Below, piece by piece: positions 10,150 to 20,481 of a stretch of DNA of 64,000 nucleotides. The stretch is from contig JAJDCQ010000065.1 of assembly GCA_029260755.1 (NCBI GenBank), forward strand, positions 62,001 to 126,000. The letters run 5' to 3'. The DNA is from Planctomycetota bacterium (GTDB lineage Bacteria > Planctomycetota > J058 > JAJDCQ01). Both the position numbers and the translations under genes were made by a program. Position 1 is the stretch's first letter. Each line of letters opens with the position of its first letter. The notes beneath the pieces were generated by a model. It saw only the letters and a list, made by a program, of their open reading frames with translations. It had not been told where the DNA came from and ran no database searches.

Positions 10150-10171
10150 CCTCCGACGGTTCCGCCGGAGG
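10150..10171. terminator. Stem-loop between convergent genes
   Basis: CCTCCG and CGGAGG pair around a ten-base loop, with an outer GCGACCT/AGGTCGC pairing (about 10146-10182). It lies between the stops of two convergent genes. No U tract follows, so intrinsic termination is uncertain. Confidence 0.4.
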
Positions 10172-10189
10172 CCGCAAGGTCGCCGCGGG

Positions 10190-11071
10190 CTAGGACCCGG
10201 GCTTCATCGTCTGCGTCTGCCCCATGTCCATGTCCATCTTGATCTGGACCTTGCCCTGCGGCGTGTTGGCACCGCTGTCACCCTTGATGGTCATCGACAT
10301 CTCGAACTGCGACTCGGGCCGGCTCCCATCGAGGCATCCCTCCATCGCGAACTTGATCTCGACCTGCGCCGGCGTGTCGAGCTCGACCGGTCCCATCGAA
10401 CCGAAGGGGACCTTGACCCAGCCCTCGACCTTTCCGTAGAGGACGCCCTCGCGCATCTCGGCGCTCACGAGCTTGCACTCGCCCGACCCCTCGACCTTCT
10501 CCGGCGCGGCGCCGCCCGTGAAGCCCTCCATGATCTTCTTCAGGTCCGGGCTCCACGTCTCGCCCACCTTGACCGGACGGTCGGGCTTGAACGGGTTCTC
10601 CTCCTCCTTCTGGCGGCCGCCGAACGCCGCCGAGACGCCCTCGGCGTCCTGCCTGGCAACGGGCGTCCCGTCCTCGTAGGCGAACGTCCAGGGCGCCTCC
10701 CCGGCCCGCGTTCCGATGACCGTCTTGCCCTCGAAGCCGAGCGTAGTCTCGGCGCCGCCGTCCTTCGTCATCCTCGCCTTGGAGAAGGTGCGCTTCTCCT
10801 TGGTGATCTCATCCCCGTCGACGGCGAGCACCTCGCGGCTGTCCTCGAAGACGAACCGGAGCTCCTGCTTGACGTCCTGCACGACCTGGCCGCCGGCGCT
10901 GATCGTCTGCGCCTGCTTCCGGCGGTCGTCGGAGCTGCTGGTCGAGGTCCCCCCCACCGTCGGCTTCCAGGACAGGCGAAGCTCGTGGGCGTCCTGCGCG
11001 AGGGCGTTCGCCGGCAGGAGAAAGAGGACCGCGGCGACTGAAGCCGAGGCGAGAACGGTGGTGAGCTTCAT
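10190..11071 (-). CDS. Exported protein of unknown function
   Basis: 293 residues beginning with a signal peptide (MKLTTVLASASVAAV..., cleaved after ALAQ, ~25). The mature part is strand-rich, hydrophilic and ends in Met- and Gln-rich sequence (MDMDMGQTQTM). It has no recognised catalytic motif. The order of repeated short strands separated by Gly/Asp turns suggests a beta-sandwich or lipocalin-like fold; planctomycetes carry many such secreted proteins. ATG at 11071 has AGAAGGGA upstream and starts the signal peptide; the longer open frame upstream is not supported. It is convergent with the DUF62 lipoprotein gene and divergent from the Fic gene. I do not assign a function. Confidence 0.75.
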   Translation of the reverse strand: MKLTTVLASASVAAVLFLLPANALAQDAHELRLSWKPTVGGTSTSSSDDRRKQAQTISAGGQVVQDVKQELRFVFEDSREVLAVDGDEITKEKRTFSKARMTKDGGAETTLGFEGKTVIGTRAGEAPWTFAYEDGTPVARQDAEGVSAAFGGRQKEEENPFKPDRPVKVGETWSPDLKKIMEGFTGGAAPEKVEGSGECKLVSAEMREGVLYGKVEGWVKVPFGSMGPVELDTPAQVEIKFAMEGCLDGSRPESQFEMSMTIKGDSGANTPQGKVQIKMDMDMGQTQTMKPGS

Positions 11072-11197
11072 GAGCTGAGACTTCCCTTCTAGATCGTCCG
11101 TGACGGGCCCCCGACGGGCCCGCGCGGCGCATGGTAGGCGAGGCGTCGGCCACGCGCCACCGCCGAGCGGGCTTCGTCCCGGGACCGGCCCGAAAAC

Positions 11198-11215
11198 GAG
11201 ACGATTGCTCATCTC
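11198..11215. promoter_or_regulatory. Palindrome upstream of the Fic promoter
   Basis: GAGACGA, TTGC, TCATCTC: six of seven bases pair. It lies about 58 bases upstream of the -24 element at 11274, a distance compatible with an activator site. It differs in sequence from the CGTCG-N7-CGACG sites. Confidence 0.3.
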
Positions 11216-11272
11216 TGGGCGATCCGACGGGCGTAACCCCCGGTGAATTCGCTTCGGCCTCCAAGAACCGTC

Positions 11273-11287
11273 TGGCTCGGCCGTTGC
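11273..11287 (+). promoter_or_regulatory. Sigma54-type -24/-12 promoter upstream of fic
   Basis: TGGCTCGGCCGTTGC: GG at 11274-11275, ten bases, GC at 11286-11287. The first seven bases are identical to the promoter at 1543. The predicted start is near 11299, just before the AAGGAGG ribosome site at 11301-11307. Confidence 0.6.
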
Positions 11288-11315
11288 GATCACGGCGAGG
11301 AAGGAGGCTCACCCC

Positions 11316-12905
11316 ATGCTCCGGCTCTCCCGGCGCCGGCCCGTCGCGGGCGTCGCCGCCGTCGCCGCCGCCGCCCTGCTGGCCCTCGCCGCCCCGGCGC
11401 CTGCTCGGGCGCAGGACGCCCCTCGCCGGGCCGCGATCGGCTTCAACGGCGTCCTCGCCGGAGACCGGCCCCGGACGCTGCTCGAGGCGGTCGAGATCCT
11501 CTGGGACCGACCGATTCCGACCGACGAGCGGAGCGCCCTCGAGGCGCGCTGGGACGCGATCGCCGAGCGCGCCCGCCGGGTCGACCGCGCGATCGCCGAG
11601 CTGCCCGCCGACGGCCCCCTCCGCGACGCGTTCGAGGCGGCCCGGGCCGAGGTCGACCGGCGCCGGATGAGCCACTCGGGAACGATCCGCGGCCGCAACG
11701 GCGCCCGCCGCGGCCAGCGCGACGGCGCGCAGGTCGCCGAGCGGAACTTCCACGAGGCCGACCGCCTCATCGACGGCTGGGTCGCCAGCGGCGAGCCGCT
11801 CACCCTCGAGAAGCTGGCCGAGCTCAACCGCAACTTCGGCCGCGGCCTCCACAACAACGGCCGCGAGCCCGGGACACTGCGCGGCGCCGGCTTCAACCTC
11901 ACATCCGGCGGCAACGCGCGGCGCACCTACGTCCTCGGCGAGCACGTCGAGGGCGCGATGCGCGAGCTGATGCGCTGGTACGACCGCGCCCTCGCCCAGG
12001 GGATGAATCCGATCGAGCTCGCGAGCCAGTTCCAGATGCGGCTCGTCTCGATCCACCCCTTCCCCGACGCGAACGGCCGGACGACCCGCGCCGCGACCGA
12101 CTTCATCCTCCGCAGCGCCGGCCTCCCCTCGGTGGCGCTCCGCCAGGGCGAGCACCTCCTCGGCGTCTTCGGCCACTCGCTCGTCCACGAGGGCCGCGCC
12201 CCCGACAACAAGCCGGTCGGCATGGCCGAGCGCTCGGTGACCAACGGCCTCGAGGCGACCCTCGTCGAGCTCGAGCGCGGCCTCGGCCTCCCCGAGGGTC
12301 GGCAGCCCGCCCGCCAACCGGCGCGGCGGCGCGCAACCGGCGGCGACGTCGCCGTCGCCGCCGAGGTCCGCGCGATCGAGGGCGAGCTCCGGGCCGCCGT
12401 CCGGGGCGCGTTCCCCCGGGTCCACTTCATGGCGAGCGCGCCGGTCGAGATCGTCGTCACCGCCGGCGACGCGCCCGAGGTCCGCGCCGAGATCGCTGCG
12501 CGAGGCGCGAAGCTCTCGATCAGCGCCGGGATGCTCCGCGAGCTCGAGCGCGCCAGCCGGGATCTCCCGAAGGCGGCGGCGCAGCAGCTCCGGCGACGGG
12601 CCCTCGCCCTCGCCGCGATCGACGCCGTGCAGCGGGCGACCAGCATGCCGATCGACGCCGGGCGGGCGGCTCGCAAGGCGGGCGTCTTCGGCGAGCGCGG
12701 CCTCGAGGCCGGGGAGCTCGGCCGGATCCGCGGCGCCTACGAGCGGGCCGGCCTCGCCTTCCCCGAGGAGATCCAGCGCCAGGTCGCCGAGGCCAACCGG
12801 CCGCTCGAGGTCGGCCGCGGCCGAGGGATCGTCGGCGAGCGCGCGCCGGGGATGATCGCCCGGATCCGCGACCGGGTGCTCCGCCGCCGCGGCCCGCGCC
12901 GCTGA
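11316..12905 (+). CDS. Exported Fic-domain protein
   Basis: 529 residues. Fic enzymes usually transfer AMP or another nucleotide part to protein hydroxyls. The active-site loop HPFPDANGRTTR has His247, Pro248, Phe249, Asp251, Asn253, Gly254 and Arg255; the first Gly of the usual DGNGR is Ala252, which the family allows. It is preceded by the helices that support Fic folds (LNRNFGRGLHN, IELASQFQMRLVSIH). A clear signal peptide (RRRPVAGVAAVAA... to ARA, ~32) is unusual for Fic and places it in the periplasm or outside. The C-terminal ~180 residues are helical, with an Arg-rich end. No obvious inhibitory S/TxxxEG/N helix was seen. The ATG at 11316 has AAGGAGG at ideal spacing and a sigma54-type promoter. 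Confidence 0.9.
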   Translation: MLRLSRRRPVAGVAAVAAAALLALAAPAPARAQDAPRRAAIGFNGVLAGDRPRTLLEAVEILWDRPIPTDERSALEARWDAIAERARRVDRAIAELPADGPLRDAFEAARAEVDRRRMSHSGTIRGRNGARRGQRDGAQVAERNFHEADRLIDGWVASGEPLTLEKLAELNRNFGRGLHNNGREPGTLRGAGFNLTSGGNARRTYVLGEHVEGAMRELMRWYDRALAQGMNPIELASQFQMRLVSIHPFPDANGRTTRAATDFILRSAGLPSVALRQGEHLLGVFGHSLVHEGRAPDNKPVGMAERSVTNGLEATLVELERGLGLPEGRQPARQPARRRATGGDVAVAAEVRAIEGELRAAVRGAFPRVHFMASAPVEIVVTAGDAPEVRAEIAARGAKLSISAGMLRELERASRDLPKAAAQQLRRRALALAAIDAVQRATSMPIDAGRAARKAGVFGERGLEAGELGRIRGAYERAGLAFPEEIQRQVAEANRPLEVGRGRGIVGERAPGMIARIRDRVLRRRGPRR

Positions 12906-12987
12906 GCGCCGACCCCGAACGTCCAGATCCAAGAAACGGCGGAGTTTGCAGCGCCACCGCCTCGGTGCCATCGTCGATGCGCCGACG

Positions 12988-13650
12988 ATGGGCAGTGACA
13001 GCGACTTCTCCAGCCGTAGCCACCCGCGGGTCCGCGCCCACAAGAGCAGCGTCCACGCCCGCCGCCGACGCCTGCTCTTCAGCGGTCCCGAGGTCGCCGC
13101 CGGCGACGTGATCCTCGACATCAGTCGAGGCGGCTTCGCGTTCCTCGGCGATCCGAAGCTCCAGGTCGAGAACGGCGAGATCCTCGAGGTCACCCTCGAG
13201 CACCCCGGCATGGAGCCGATCCGGGCGCGCGGCGAGGTGCGCTGGGTCCGCAACGAGACGCCCGCCGAGGCGGAGCTCCGCGGCGCCCTCCCCGAACGGA
13301 CGCGCCGCATGGTCGGGGTCACCTTCGTCACGCCCGACGAGAAGACCTCGACCGCGATCGGTCGGCTCATCGAGGCGGAGCTCGGCAACCGGATCCACGC
13401 CGACGGCCGGCCCCACGGCTTCGTCGCGGAGGCGCCGCCGAGCGACGGCTCGCGACGCTTCCGCGTCCACGGCGCCGACCACGACCTCGTCGGCCGCATC
13501 AACCGCGACGAGAATCGCTGGCGCGGGATGCGCATCCGCGAGGACGCCCTCGAGGACTTCCATCACGAGCAGTTCCTCGAGGTCGTCCGGTGGCTCCTGC
13601 CGACCGACGCGGCGACGCTCGAGCTCGATCCGCCGATCGACCTGACCTGA
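12988..13650 (+). CDS. PilZ-domain protein
   Basis: 220 residues. The N-terminal ~110 residues match PilZ: an Arg-rich segment (HPRVRAHK, then ARRRRLLF), the DxSxxG loop as DISRGGF, and the barrel end RGEVRWVR. PilZ domains bind cyclic-di-GMP; the RxxxR motif is not clean here, so binding is probable rather than sure. The C-terminal ~90 residues are not recognised. I use the ATG at 12988; a TTG at 12946 gives a 14-residue extension but GGAG sits too close to it. It is seven bases upstream of a kinase gene on the same strand, so c-di-GMP and kinase signals may share an operon. Confidence 0.75.
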   Translation: MGSDSDFSSRSHPRVRAHKSSVHARRRRLLFSGPEVAAGDVILDISRGGFAFLGDPKLQVENGEILEVTLEHPGMEPIRARGEVRWVRNETPAEAELRGALPERTRRMVGVTFVTPDEKTSTAIGRLIEAELGNRIHADGRPHGFVAEAPPSDGSRRFRVHGADHDLVGRINRDENRWRGMRIREDALEDFHHEQFLEVVRWLLPTDAATLELDPPIDLT

Positions 13651-13657
13651 CCACCCC

Positions 13658-15463
13658 GTGAGCCGCGACGGCCTCGAGCCCGGAACCGTCGTGGGAGACT
13701 GGGCGCTCGAGGAGCGTCTCGGCGAGGGCGGCTTCGGCGAGGTCTGGCGCGCGCGACGCCTCCCCGGCGCCTCCGACGCGACGCCCGAGCACGTCGCGAT
13801 CAAGCTCGCCCGCGATCCGCGACGGGTCGCCGACCTCGACCGCGAGGCCGGAATCCTCCGCCGCCTCGACCACGAGGGGATCGTCCGGATCCACCGGGTC
13901 GACGCGACGGCCCGCCCGCCGTTCATCGCGATGGAGCTGATCGCGGGCGGCGACCTCGGCCGCGTCCTCGACGGACGGCGCCTCGCCTTCCGCGACGCCG
14001 CCGAGGTCGCCGAGCAGGCAGCGAGGGCGCTCGCCGCCGCCCACGACGCGGGCGTCGTCCACGGCGACCTCAAGCCGGCGAACGTCCTCGTCGACGGGGA
14101 GCTCGACGGGATCGCCGCCACCGACCAGCCGCGCCGCGTCGTCCTGGCCGACTTCGGCCTCGGTCGCGGCGCCGAAGGCGAGGCCGAGGCGAGCCTCGAG
14201 GCGTCGCTCGACGGCCTCTCGATCGACGCCGCGCAGTCGATCCGCGGGACGCTCGCCTACCTCGCCCCCGAGGTGAAGCGCGGCGCGAAGGCGAGCCCGG
14301 CATCGGACGTCTACGCCGTCGGGCTGCTCCTCTACCAGATGCTCGTCGGCCGGCTCCCCCACGGCGCGTGGCGCTCGCCGGGGAGGCTCGGCGTCGTCGG
14401 CCCGCGCGAGCTCGACCGCGTCCTCGCGCGGATCCTCGACCCCGACCCGGCGCGCCGGCCGTCGGCGGCCGCGGTCGCGTCCGACCTCCGCTGGCTCGGG
14501 ACGATCGAGCGGGCGCTCTACGACGTCGCTCCGCGGGACGAGCGAGCCTGCCCGATCGACGGGACGCCGCTCGTGCACCAGGCCTTCGGCGAGGTCGAGC
14601 TCGACCGGTGCCGCTCCTGCGGTGGGACGTGGTTCGATCGCGAGGAGCTCGACGAGGTGGTCCGCGCCCTCGTCGGCGACGCGGCCGCGAACGCCGGCCG
14701 CGAGGTCGATCCGGACGACATCCTCGTGGCGATCGGCGCGGCGGAGGACGGAAAGCACTCCCGATGCGTCGTCTGCAACTGGCCGATGAAGCGCGCGCGG
14801 ATCCGCCTCGGGCTGGCCGGCGGATCCGCGTCCGAGCTGACGGGGGCGGCGCTCCGCTGCAAGGCGTGCGGTCAGTGGATCCCGAGCGACACCCGCCTCG
14901 AGATCGTCGGCGCGGCCCACGCGCTCGGCCGGGCGACCGACGAGGCGAAGGCGATCTCCACGACGCCGAGCCCGCCGCGCCGGTCGCGCCGGTCGCGCCG
15001 CCCCGAGGTCGCCTTCCAGGTCGAGCCACCGCCGCCCCAGCGCACCTCGAAACGGGCGATCCGGAACGGGCTCGATCGCGACGACCGCCACGCGAGCCCG
15101 GTCGCGCAGCTCGCGGTCGCCGGGTTCTTCCTTCTGTTCCTCCCGTGCTGCTGCCCGCTCGGGATGACCTGGATCGAGCAGAGCCCGCCCCCTCCTCGAC
15201 TGCCCGAGCACTCCAGGCTGGCCAGGCGGATCGACGCGCTGGCCCGCGCCGTCCTCGGAATTGCGGTCGCCCGCGCGCAGACGGGCGATCCCGAGGCGTC
15301 TCCCGACCGGAGGTGGGCCCGCTCCATGGTGGGCAAGACGATCGACGAAGACCGCGTCGAACGGACGGAGTTGCGCGGACTCGTCCGGGACCACGCCCTC
15401 GTCCTCGTCCGCGACATCCCGGCCGAGGCCCTCGACGATGCCCTCGACTCGGTCTTCCGGTAG
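13658..15463 (+). CDS. Hanks-type kinase with zf-TFIIB-like zinc ribbon and membrane segment
   Basis: 601 residues. The kinase domain (~14-285) has GEGGFGEVW, Lys49 in VAIK, and Asp165 in DFG. The catalytic loop is HGDLKPANV (His135-Gly136-Asp137), so the Arg of HRD is replaced by Gly, typical of kinases not controlled by activation-loop phosphorylation. Residues ~298-335 form a zf-TFIIB-like ribbon (CPIDG, then CRSCGGTWFD with Cys318 and Cys321); the second Cys of the first knuckle is Asp. Another CVVC/CKAC pair follows. A Cys-rich hydrophobic helix near residue 490 (FFLLFLPCCCPLG) is the likely membrane anchor. Start is GTG at 13658. It is the tandem twin of the next gene. Confidence 0.88.
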   Translation: MSRDGLEPGTVVGDWALEERLGEGGFGEVWRARRLPGASDATPEHVAIKLARDPRRVADLDREAGILRRLDHEGIVRIHRVDATARPPFIAMELIAGGDLGRVLDGRRLAFRDAAEVAEQAARALAAAHDAGVVHGDLKPANVLVDGELDGIAATDQPRRVVLADFGLGRGAEGEAEASLEASLDGLSIDAAQSIRGTLAYLAPEVKRGAKASPASDVYAVGLLLYQMLVGRLPHGAWRSPGRLGVVGPRELDRVLARILDPDPARRPSAAAVASDLRWLGTIERALYDVAPRDERACPIDGTPLVHQAFGEVELDRCRSCGGTWFDREELDEVVRALVGDAAANAGREVDPDDILVAIGAAEDGKHSRCVVCNWPMKRARIRLGLAGGSASELTGAALRCKACGQWIPSDTRLEIVGAAHALGRATDEAKAISTTPSPPRRSRRSRRPEVAFQVEPPPPQRTSKRAIRNGLDRDDRHASPVAQLAVAGFFLLFLPCCCPLGMTWIEQSPPPPRLPEHSRLARRIDALARAVLGIAVARAQTGDPEASPDRRWARSMVGKTIDEDRVERTELRGLVRDHALVLVRDIPAEALDDALDSVFR

Positions 15464-15502
15464 GGTGGCCGCGGCCCATCGATCGGAGCGCTGACGCCCC
15501 CC

Positions 15503-17359
15503 ATGTCCTCCGCCGGACCCGGCCCCGGAACCGTCATCGACGACTGGATGCTCGAGGAGCGTCTCGGCGAGGGCGGCTTCGGCGAGGTCTGGCGCGCCCG
15601 GAGTCTCCCCGACGCGCCCGAGGGGACCCCCGCTCGCGTCGCGATCAAGGTCTCCCGGGACCAGGCCCGGGTGGCCGACCTCGCCCGCGAGGCGGCGATC
15701 CTCCAGCGCCTCGACCACGAGGGGATCGTCCGGATCCACCGGGTCGACGCGACGGCCCGCCCGCCGTTCATCGCGATGGAGCTGATCGAGGGCGGCGACC
15801 TCGGCGCGCTCCTCGCGGCGCGGGCCGCCAACGCCGAGCGCTTCACGACGAAGAAGGGATGCCTCGCCTTCTACGACGCCGCGCGGATCACGCGCCTCGC
15901 CGCCGAGGCGCTCGCGGCCGCCCACGCCGAGGGGATCGTCCACGGCGACCTCAAGCCGGCCAACGTCCTCGTCGACGGCGGCGGGCTGCCCGACCTCACC
16001 CGCGCCTGGGAGCTCCGCGTCGTCCTGGCCGACTTCGGCCTCGGCCGGACCGCGGCCGGCGGCGGCGCGAGCCTGGCGGGGTCACTCGACGGCCTGTCGA
16101 TCGACGCGGCCGACTCGATCCGCGGGACGCTCGCCTACCTCGCGCCCGAGGTGAAGCGCGGCGGCCGGGCGACTCCGGCCTCGGATGTCTACGCGATCGG
16201 GCTGCTCCTCCACGAGATGCTGCTCGGACAGCTCCCCCGAGGCGCCTGGCGGTCGCCGAGCCGCCAGGGCATCGAGTGCCCCGAGGACCTCGACCGCCTC
16301 CTCCGGCATCTCCTCGACCCCGAGCCTCGGCGCCGGCCGAGCACCGAGGAGCTCGTCGGCGAGCTCTGGTCGCTCCACGCGGCCTGGTCAGCCGAGGGGT
16401 GGGCCGAGAAGCGGGAGGAGGAGATCGCGAGCAAGCCGCGGATCTGCCCCGTCGACGGCGCGCTGCTCGTCCATCAGGTCGTCCACGGCGTCGAGCTCGA
16501 CCGCTGCCGCGACTGCGGCGGCACCTGGTTCGACCGATCCGAGCTCGAGACCGTGATCCGCCAGCTCGTCGGCGACGCCGCCCGCGAGAGCGGGCGCGAG
16601 GTCGACGAGGAGGGCGTCGAGGTCTCGGTCCGCACGGGCGAGCGCGACCCCGACCTCCCCTGCGTCGTCTGCGAGGGACCGCTCCGGCACGCCCGGATCC
16701 GGTTCGGCGCCGCCGGCGGACCGCCGAACGACATGCAGGGCGAGGCCTACCGATGCGTCGGGCACGGCCAGTGGATCCCGAGCGAGACGCGGCTCGAGCT
16801 CGTCGGCCGCGCTCACGATCTCGGCCGGGCGACCGACGAGGTCCTTCCGGCGCGACGGCCGGAGCCGGTCGTCGAGCCGCCCGCGCCGCGCAAGCGGCGC
16901 GCATCCCGCCGCCGAAGGCGGGAGGGCGAGCGCCCGCGCCGCCGCCTGTTCGTCGATCGCGAAGGCCCGCCGAAGTCGCCGACGCCGTCGAGCCCGAGCC
17001 TCAACTGGGTCGTCATCGTGATCGTCGCCCTCGTCTTCGTCTCGCCGTGCTGCGGCCCGATGGGGCGGGCGCTCTTCGAGCGGGACCAGAAGCGCGCCCC
17101 CACGATCAGGAGCCAGCGCCGCGCCCTCGCGGCCGAGGTCATCACGATCGTCGAGCTCCGGACCGATCGTCCCTCCCCCCACCTCGACGACATCGACCTC
17201 GCCATCTGGCGGGCCCAGTTCCGGGCCCAAGACCTCCGGCAGCAGGAACAGCGGAATCAGGACCTCGTCCGGAACGCGGTCCGCGACCACGTCCTCGCCA
17301 TCGAGCCCGACATCGACCGGGCCGAGCTCGACCGGACGCTCGACGAGGTCTTCCAGTAG
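15503..17359 (+). CDS. Hanks-type kinase with zf-TFIIB-like zinc ribbon (tandem paralogue)
   Basis: 618 residues, a near-copy in layout of the previous gene: GEGGFGEVWRAR, VAIKVS, HGDLKPANV, LADFGLGR, LAYLAPEVKRG, then a ribbon (CPVDG, CRDCGGTWFD), a second CVVC knuckle with RCVGHGQW (one Cys lost), and one hydrophobic segment (VVIVIVALVFVSPCCGP) near residue 500. The twins share long identical stretches in the N-lobe, including VRIHRVDATARPPFIAMELI split over two runs, indicating a recent duplication, while linkers and tails have diverged. It has an insert after the glycine-rich lobe (AANAERFTTKKGCL). ATG at 15503 lies 39 bases after the twin's stop. Substrates are unknown; the next gene encodes an FHA protein, the expected reader of phosphothreonine. 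Confidence 0.88.
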   Translation: MSSAGPGPGTVIDDWMLEERLGEGGFGEVWRARSLPDAPEGTPARVAIKVSRDQARVADLAREAAILQRLDHEGIVRIHRVDATARPPFIAMELIEGGDLGALLAARAANAERFTTKKGCLAFYDAARITRLAAEALAAAHAEGIVHGDLKPANVLVDGGGLPDLTRAWELRVVLADFGLGRTAAGGGASLAGSLDGLSIDAADSIRGTLAYLAPEVKRGGRATPASDVYAIGLLLHEMLLGQLPRGAWRSPSRQGIECPEDLDRLLRHLLDPEPRRRPSTEELVGELWSLHAAWSAEGWAEKREEEIASKPRICPVDGALLVHQVVHGVELDRCRDCGGTWFDRSELETVIRQLVGDAARESGREVDEEGVEVSVRTGERDPDLPCVVCEGPLRHARIRFGAAGGPPNDMQGEAYRCVGHGQWIPSETRLELVGRAHDLGRATDEVLPARRPEPVVEPPAPRKRRASRRRRREGERPRRRLFVDREGPPKSPTPSSPSLNWVVIVIVALVFVSPCCGPMGRALFERDQKRAPTIRSQRRALAAEVITIVELRTDRPSPHLDDIDLAIWRAQFRAQDLRQQEQRNQDLVRNAVRDHVLAIEPDIDRAELDRTLDEVFQ

Positions 17360-17368
17360 AATCGCGCC

Positions 17369-18762
<1,394 letters not shown>

Positions 18763-18766
<4 letters not shown>

Positions 18767-20046
18767 CCGCCGGCGCGGGGCTCGCTCCAGGCGGAAGCCT
18801 CGGCAAGTTCCGGCTCCTCGGCCGCCTCGGCCGCGGCGGGATGGGCGAGGTGTGGCTCGCCGAGACGGAGACGAACGACCGCGTCGCGATCAAGGTGCTC
18901 GGGGTGCGCGCGGCGCTCCGCGACGACGGCGGCCGGCGCTTCGAGCGCGAGCGCCGTCTCCTCGATCGGGTGCGCCACGACAACGTCGTCGCCGTCCTGG
19001 GTGCGCTCGAGCACGACGAGGCGGCCGACCTCACCTTCTTCCCGATGGAGCTCGTCCTCGGCAAGTCGCTCGCCGAGCTCCTCGCCGAGCACGGCCGCTA
19101 CCCGATTCGAGACGCGGTCACGATCCTCGGCGAGGTCGCCACCGCGCTCGCCGCGGCGCACGAGGCGGGCGTCGTCCACCGCGACGTGAAGCCGGGCAAC
19201 GTCCTGATCGACCGCGAGGGGCGAGCGCGCCTGACCGACTTCGGTCTCGCGCGGGCGCTCGACGAGAGCCGCTTCACCAGGACGGCCGAGGCGCTCGGGA
19301 CGCCGGCCTACATGGCGCCCGAGCAGGCGTCGGGCGACGAGGCCGGCCCGGCGGCCGACCTCTACGCCCTGGGCGCCCTCGCCTGGGAGCTGCTCGCGGG
19401 GCGCCCCCCGTTTCAGGCGGAGAACGCGCTGGCCCTCCTCCGGCTCCACATCGACGCGACCCCGGAGCCGATCGCCGAGCGAAGGGCCGGGCTCCCCGAC
19501 GAGCTGGCGACCCTCGTCGACGAGCTGCTGAGGAAGAGACCCGACGATCGCCCCGAGAGCGCGGCCGCGGTGCGCGACCGCCTCGCCGCGATCGAGAGCG
19601 CGCTCCCCGAGGACGCCGACGACGACGAGACCGGCGCGTTCCGAAGGACGGTGCGCGCCGCCGTCGCCAGGCAGACCGACGCGATCGCGCAGCTCGCCGC
19701 AACGGCGGCGCTGCCCACGCGCGGAGAGACGGAAGCGCCCGCCGCGCCCCGAAGCGCCGCCCCGATCATCGTCCTCCTCGCCGCGACCGCGATCGGAGGG
19801 TTCGTGCTCACCTGGGGCCCGTGGCGAGGCGGGGGGCCGCCCGGCCCCGCCGCCGGAGCGAGCGGCAGCGAGGCGCCATCCGAGCGCCGCATCCGCCTCG
19901 TCCTCACCGACGACCGCGTCTTCGAAGGCACCCTCGTCCGCTACGCCGACCCGCCCGAAGGAGGCTTCGTGGTGAAGATGCCCGACGACTCCGAGCAGAC
20001 CTTCCGCCAGGCCGAGATCGCCGAGGTAACCTTCCCGGGCCGGTGA
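18763..20046 (+). CDS. Hanks-type Ser/Thr kinase with C-terminal small beta-barrel
   Basis: 427 residues. The kinase domain (~12-275) is complete: [43 protein letters not shown] single transmembrane helix (~329-347, [13 protein letters not shown]) separates it from an extracytoplasmic tail. The last ~50 residues ([13 protein letters not shown] ... EIAEVTF) match the strand-rich unit in the exported proteins encoded at 1609 and 21665, so this may be a sensor or docking module. Start is GTG at 18763, overlapping the activator's stop by four bases, which indicates translational coupling. Confidence 0.9.
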
Positions 20047-20055
20047 GAAGATTCC

Positions 20056-20173
20056 CTAGTGGGATCCCAGGGGTCAGGTTCAGGATTCACACCAAAGGGG
20101 CCAGGTCACACCAGACCACTGCGACAGATTCACTCGTGGTGATTCCTGGACCTGACCCCTTCGATCCCACTAG
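20056..20173. repeat. 118-bp composite REP-like element, copy 1
   Basis: It begins CTAGTGGGATCCCAGGGGTC and ends with the inverted, imperfect counterpart ending ATCCCACTAG. The arms carry the core GGGGTCAGGT(C/T)CAGGA and its complement. A third, partial core (GGGGCCAGGTCACACC) lies inside. It matches the second copy at 116 of 118 positions. GGGGTCAGGTC palindromes are typical of REP elements moved by REP-associated tyrosine transposases; none is encoded here. Confidence 0.75.
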
Positions 20174-20230
20174 ACGCCACGCTCGTGGTGATTCCTGGAC
20201 CTGACCCCTTCGATCCCACTAGACGCCACG
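20133..20230. repeat. Exact 49-bp tandem duplication of the right arm
   Basis: 20133-20181 and 20182-20230 are identical, each starting CTCGTGGTGATTCCTGGACC and ending ACGCCACG. The repeat arm has been duplicated within the element, consistent with slippage or a repeat-targeted event. Confidence 0.8.
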
Positions 20231-20272
20231 CCGACGACTGGCGAAGGCGGTCGATCATCCCGGCGAGATTCG

Positions 20273-20390
20273 CTAGTGGGATCCCAGGGGTCAGGTCCAG
20301 GATTCACACCAAAGGGGCCAGGTCACACCAGACCACTGCGACAGATTCGCTCGTGGTGATTCCTGGACCTGACCCCTTCGATCCCACTAG
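20273..20390. repeat. 118-bp composite REP-like element, copy 2
   Basis: Same orientation as the copy at 20056, with two substitutions. The remainder of the 20047-20481 gap holds unique sequence with no evident gene. The gap lies between the stop of a plus-strand kinase gene and the stop of a minus-strand hydrolase gene. Confidence 0.75.
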
Positions 20391-20481
20391 ACGCTGCGCC
20401 GACGACCGGGTCGCTGGCGGAGGCGATCGATCAGCCCTGCGAGCCGAGACGACGTCGAACGCGATCCGCATCGGCGTCAGC

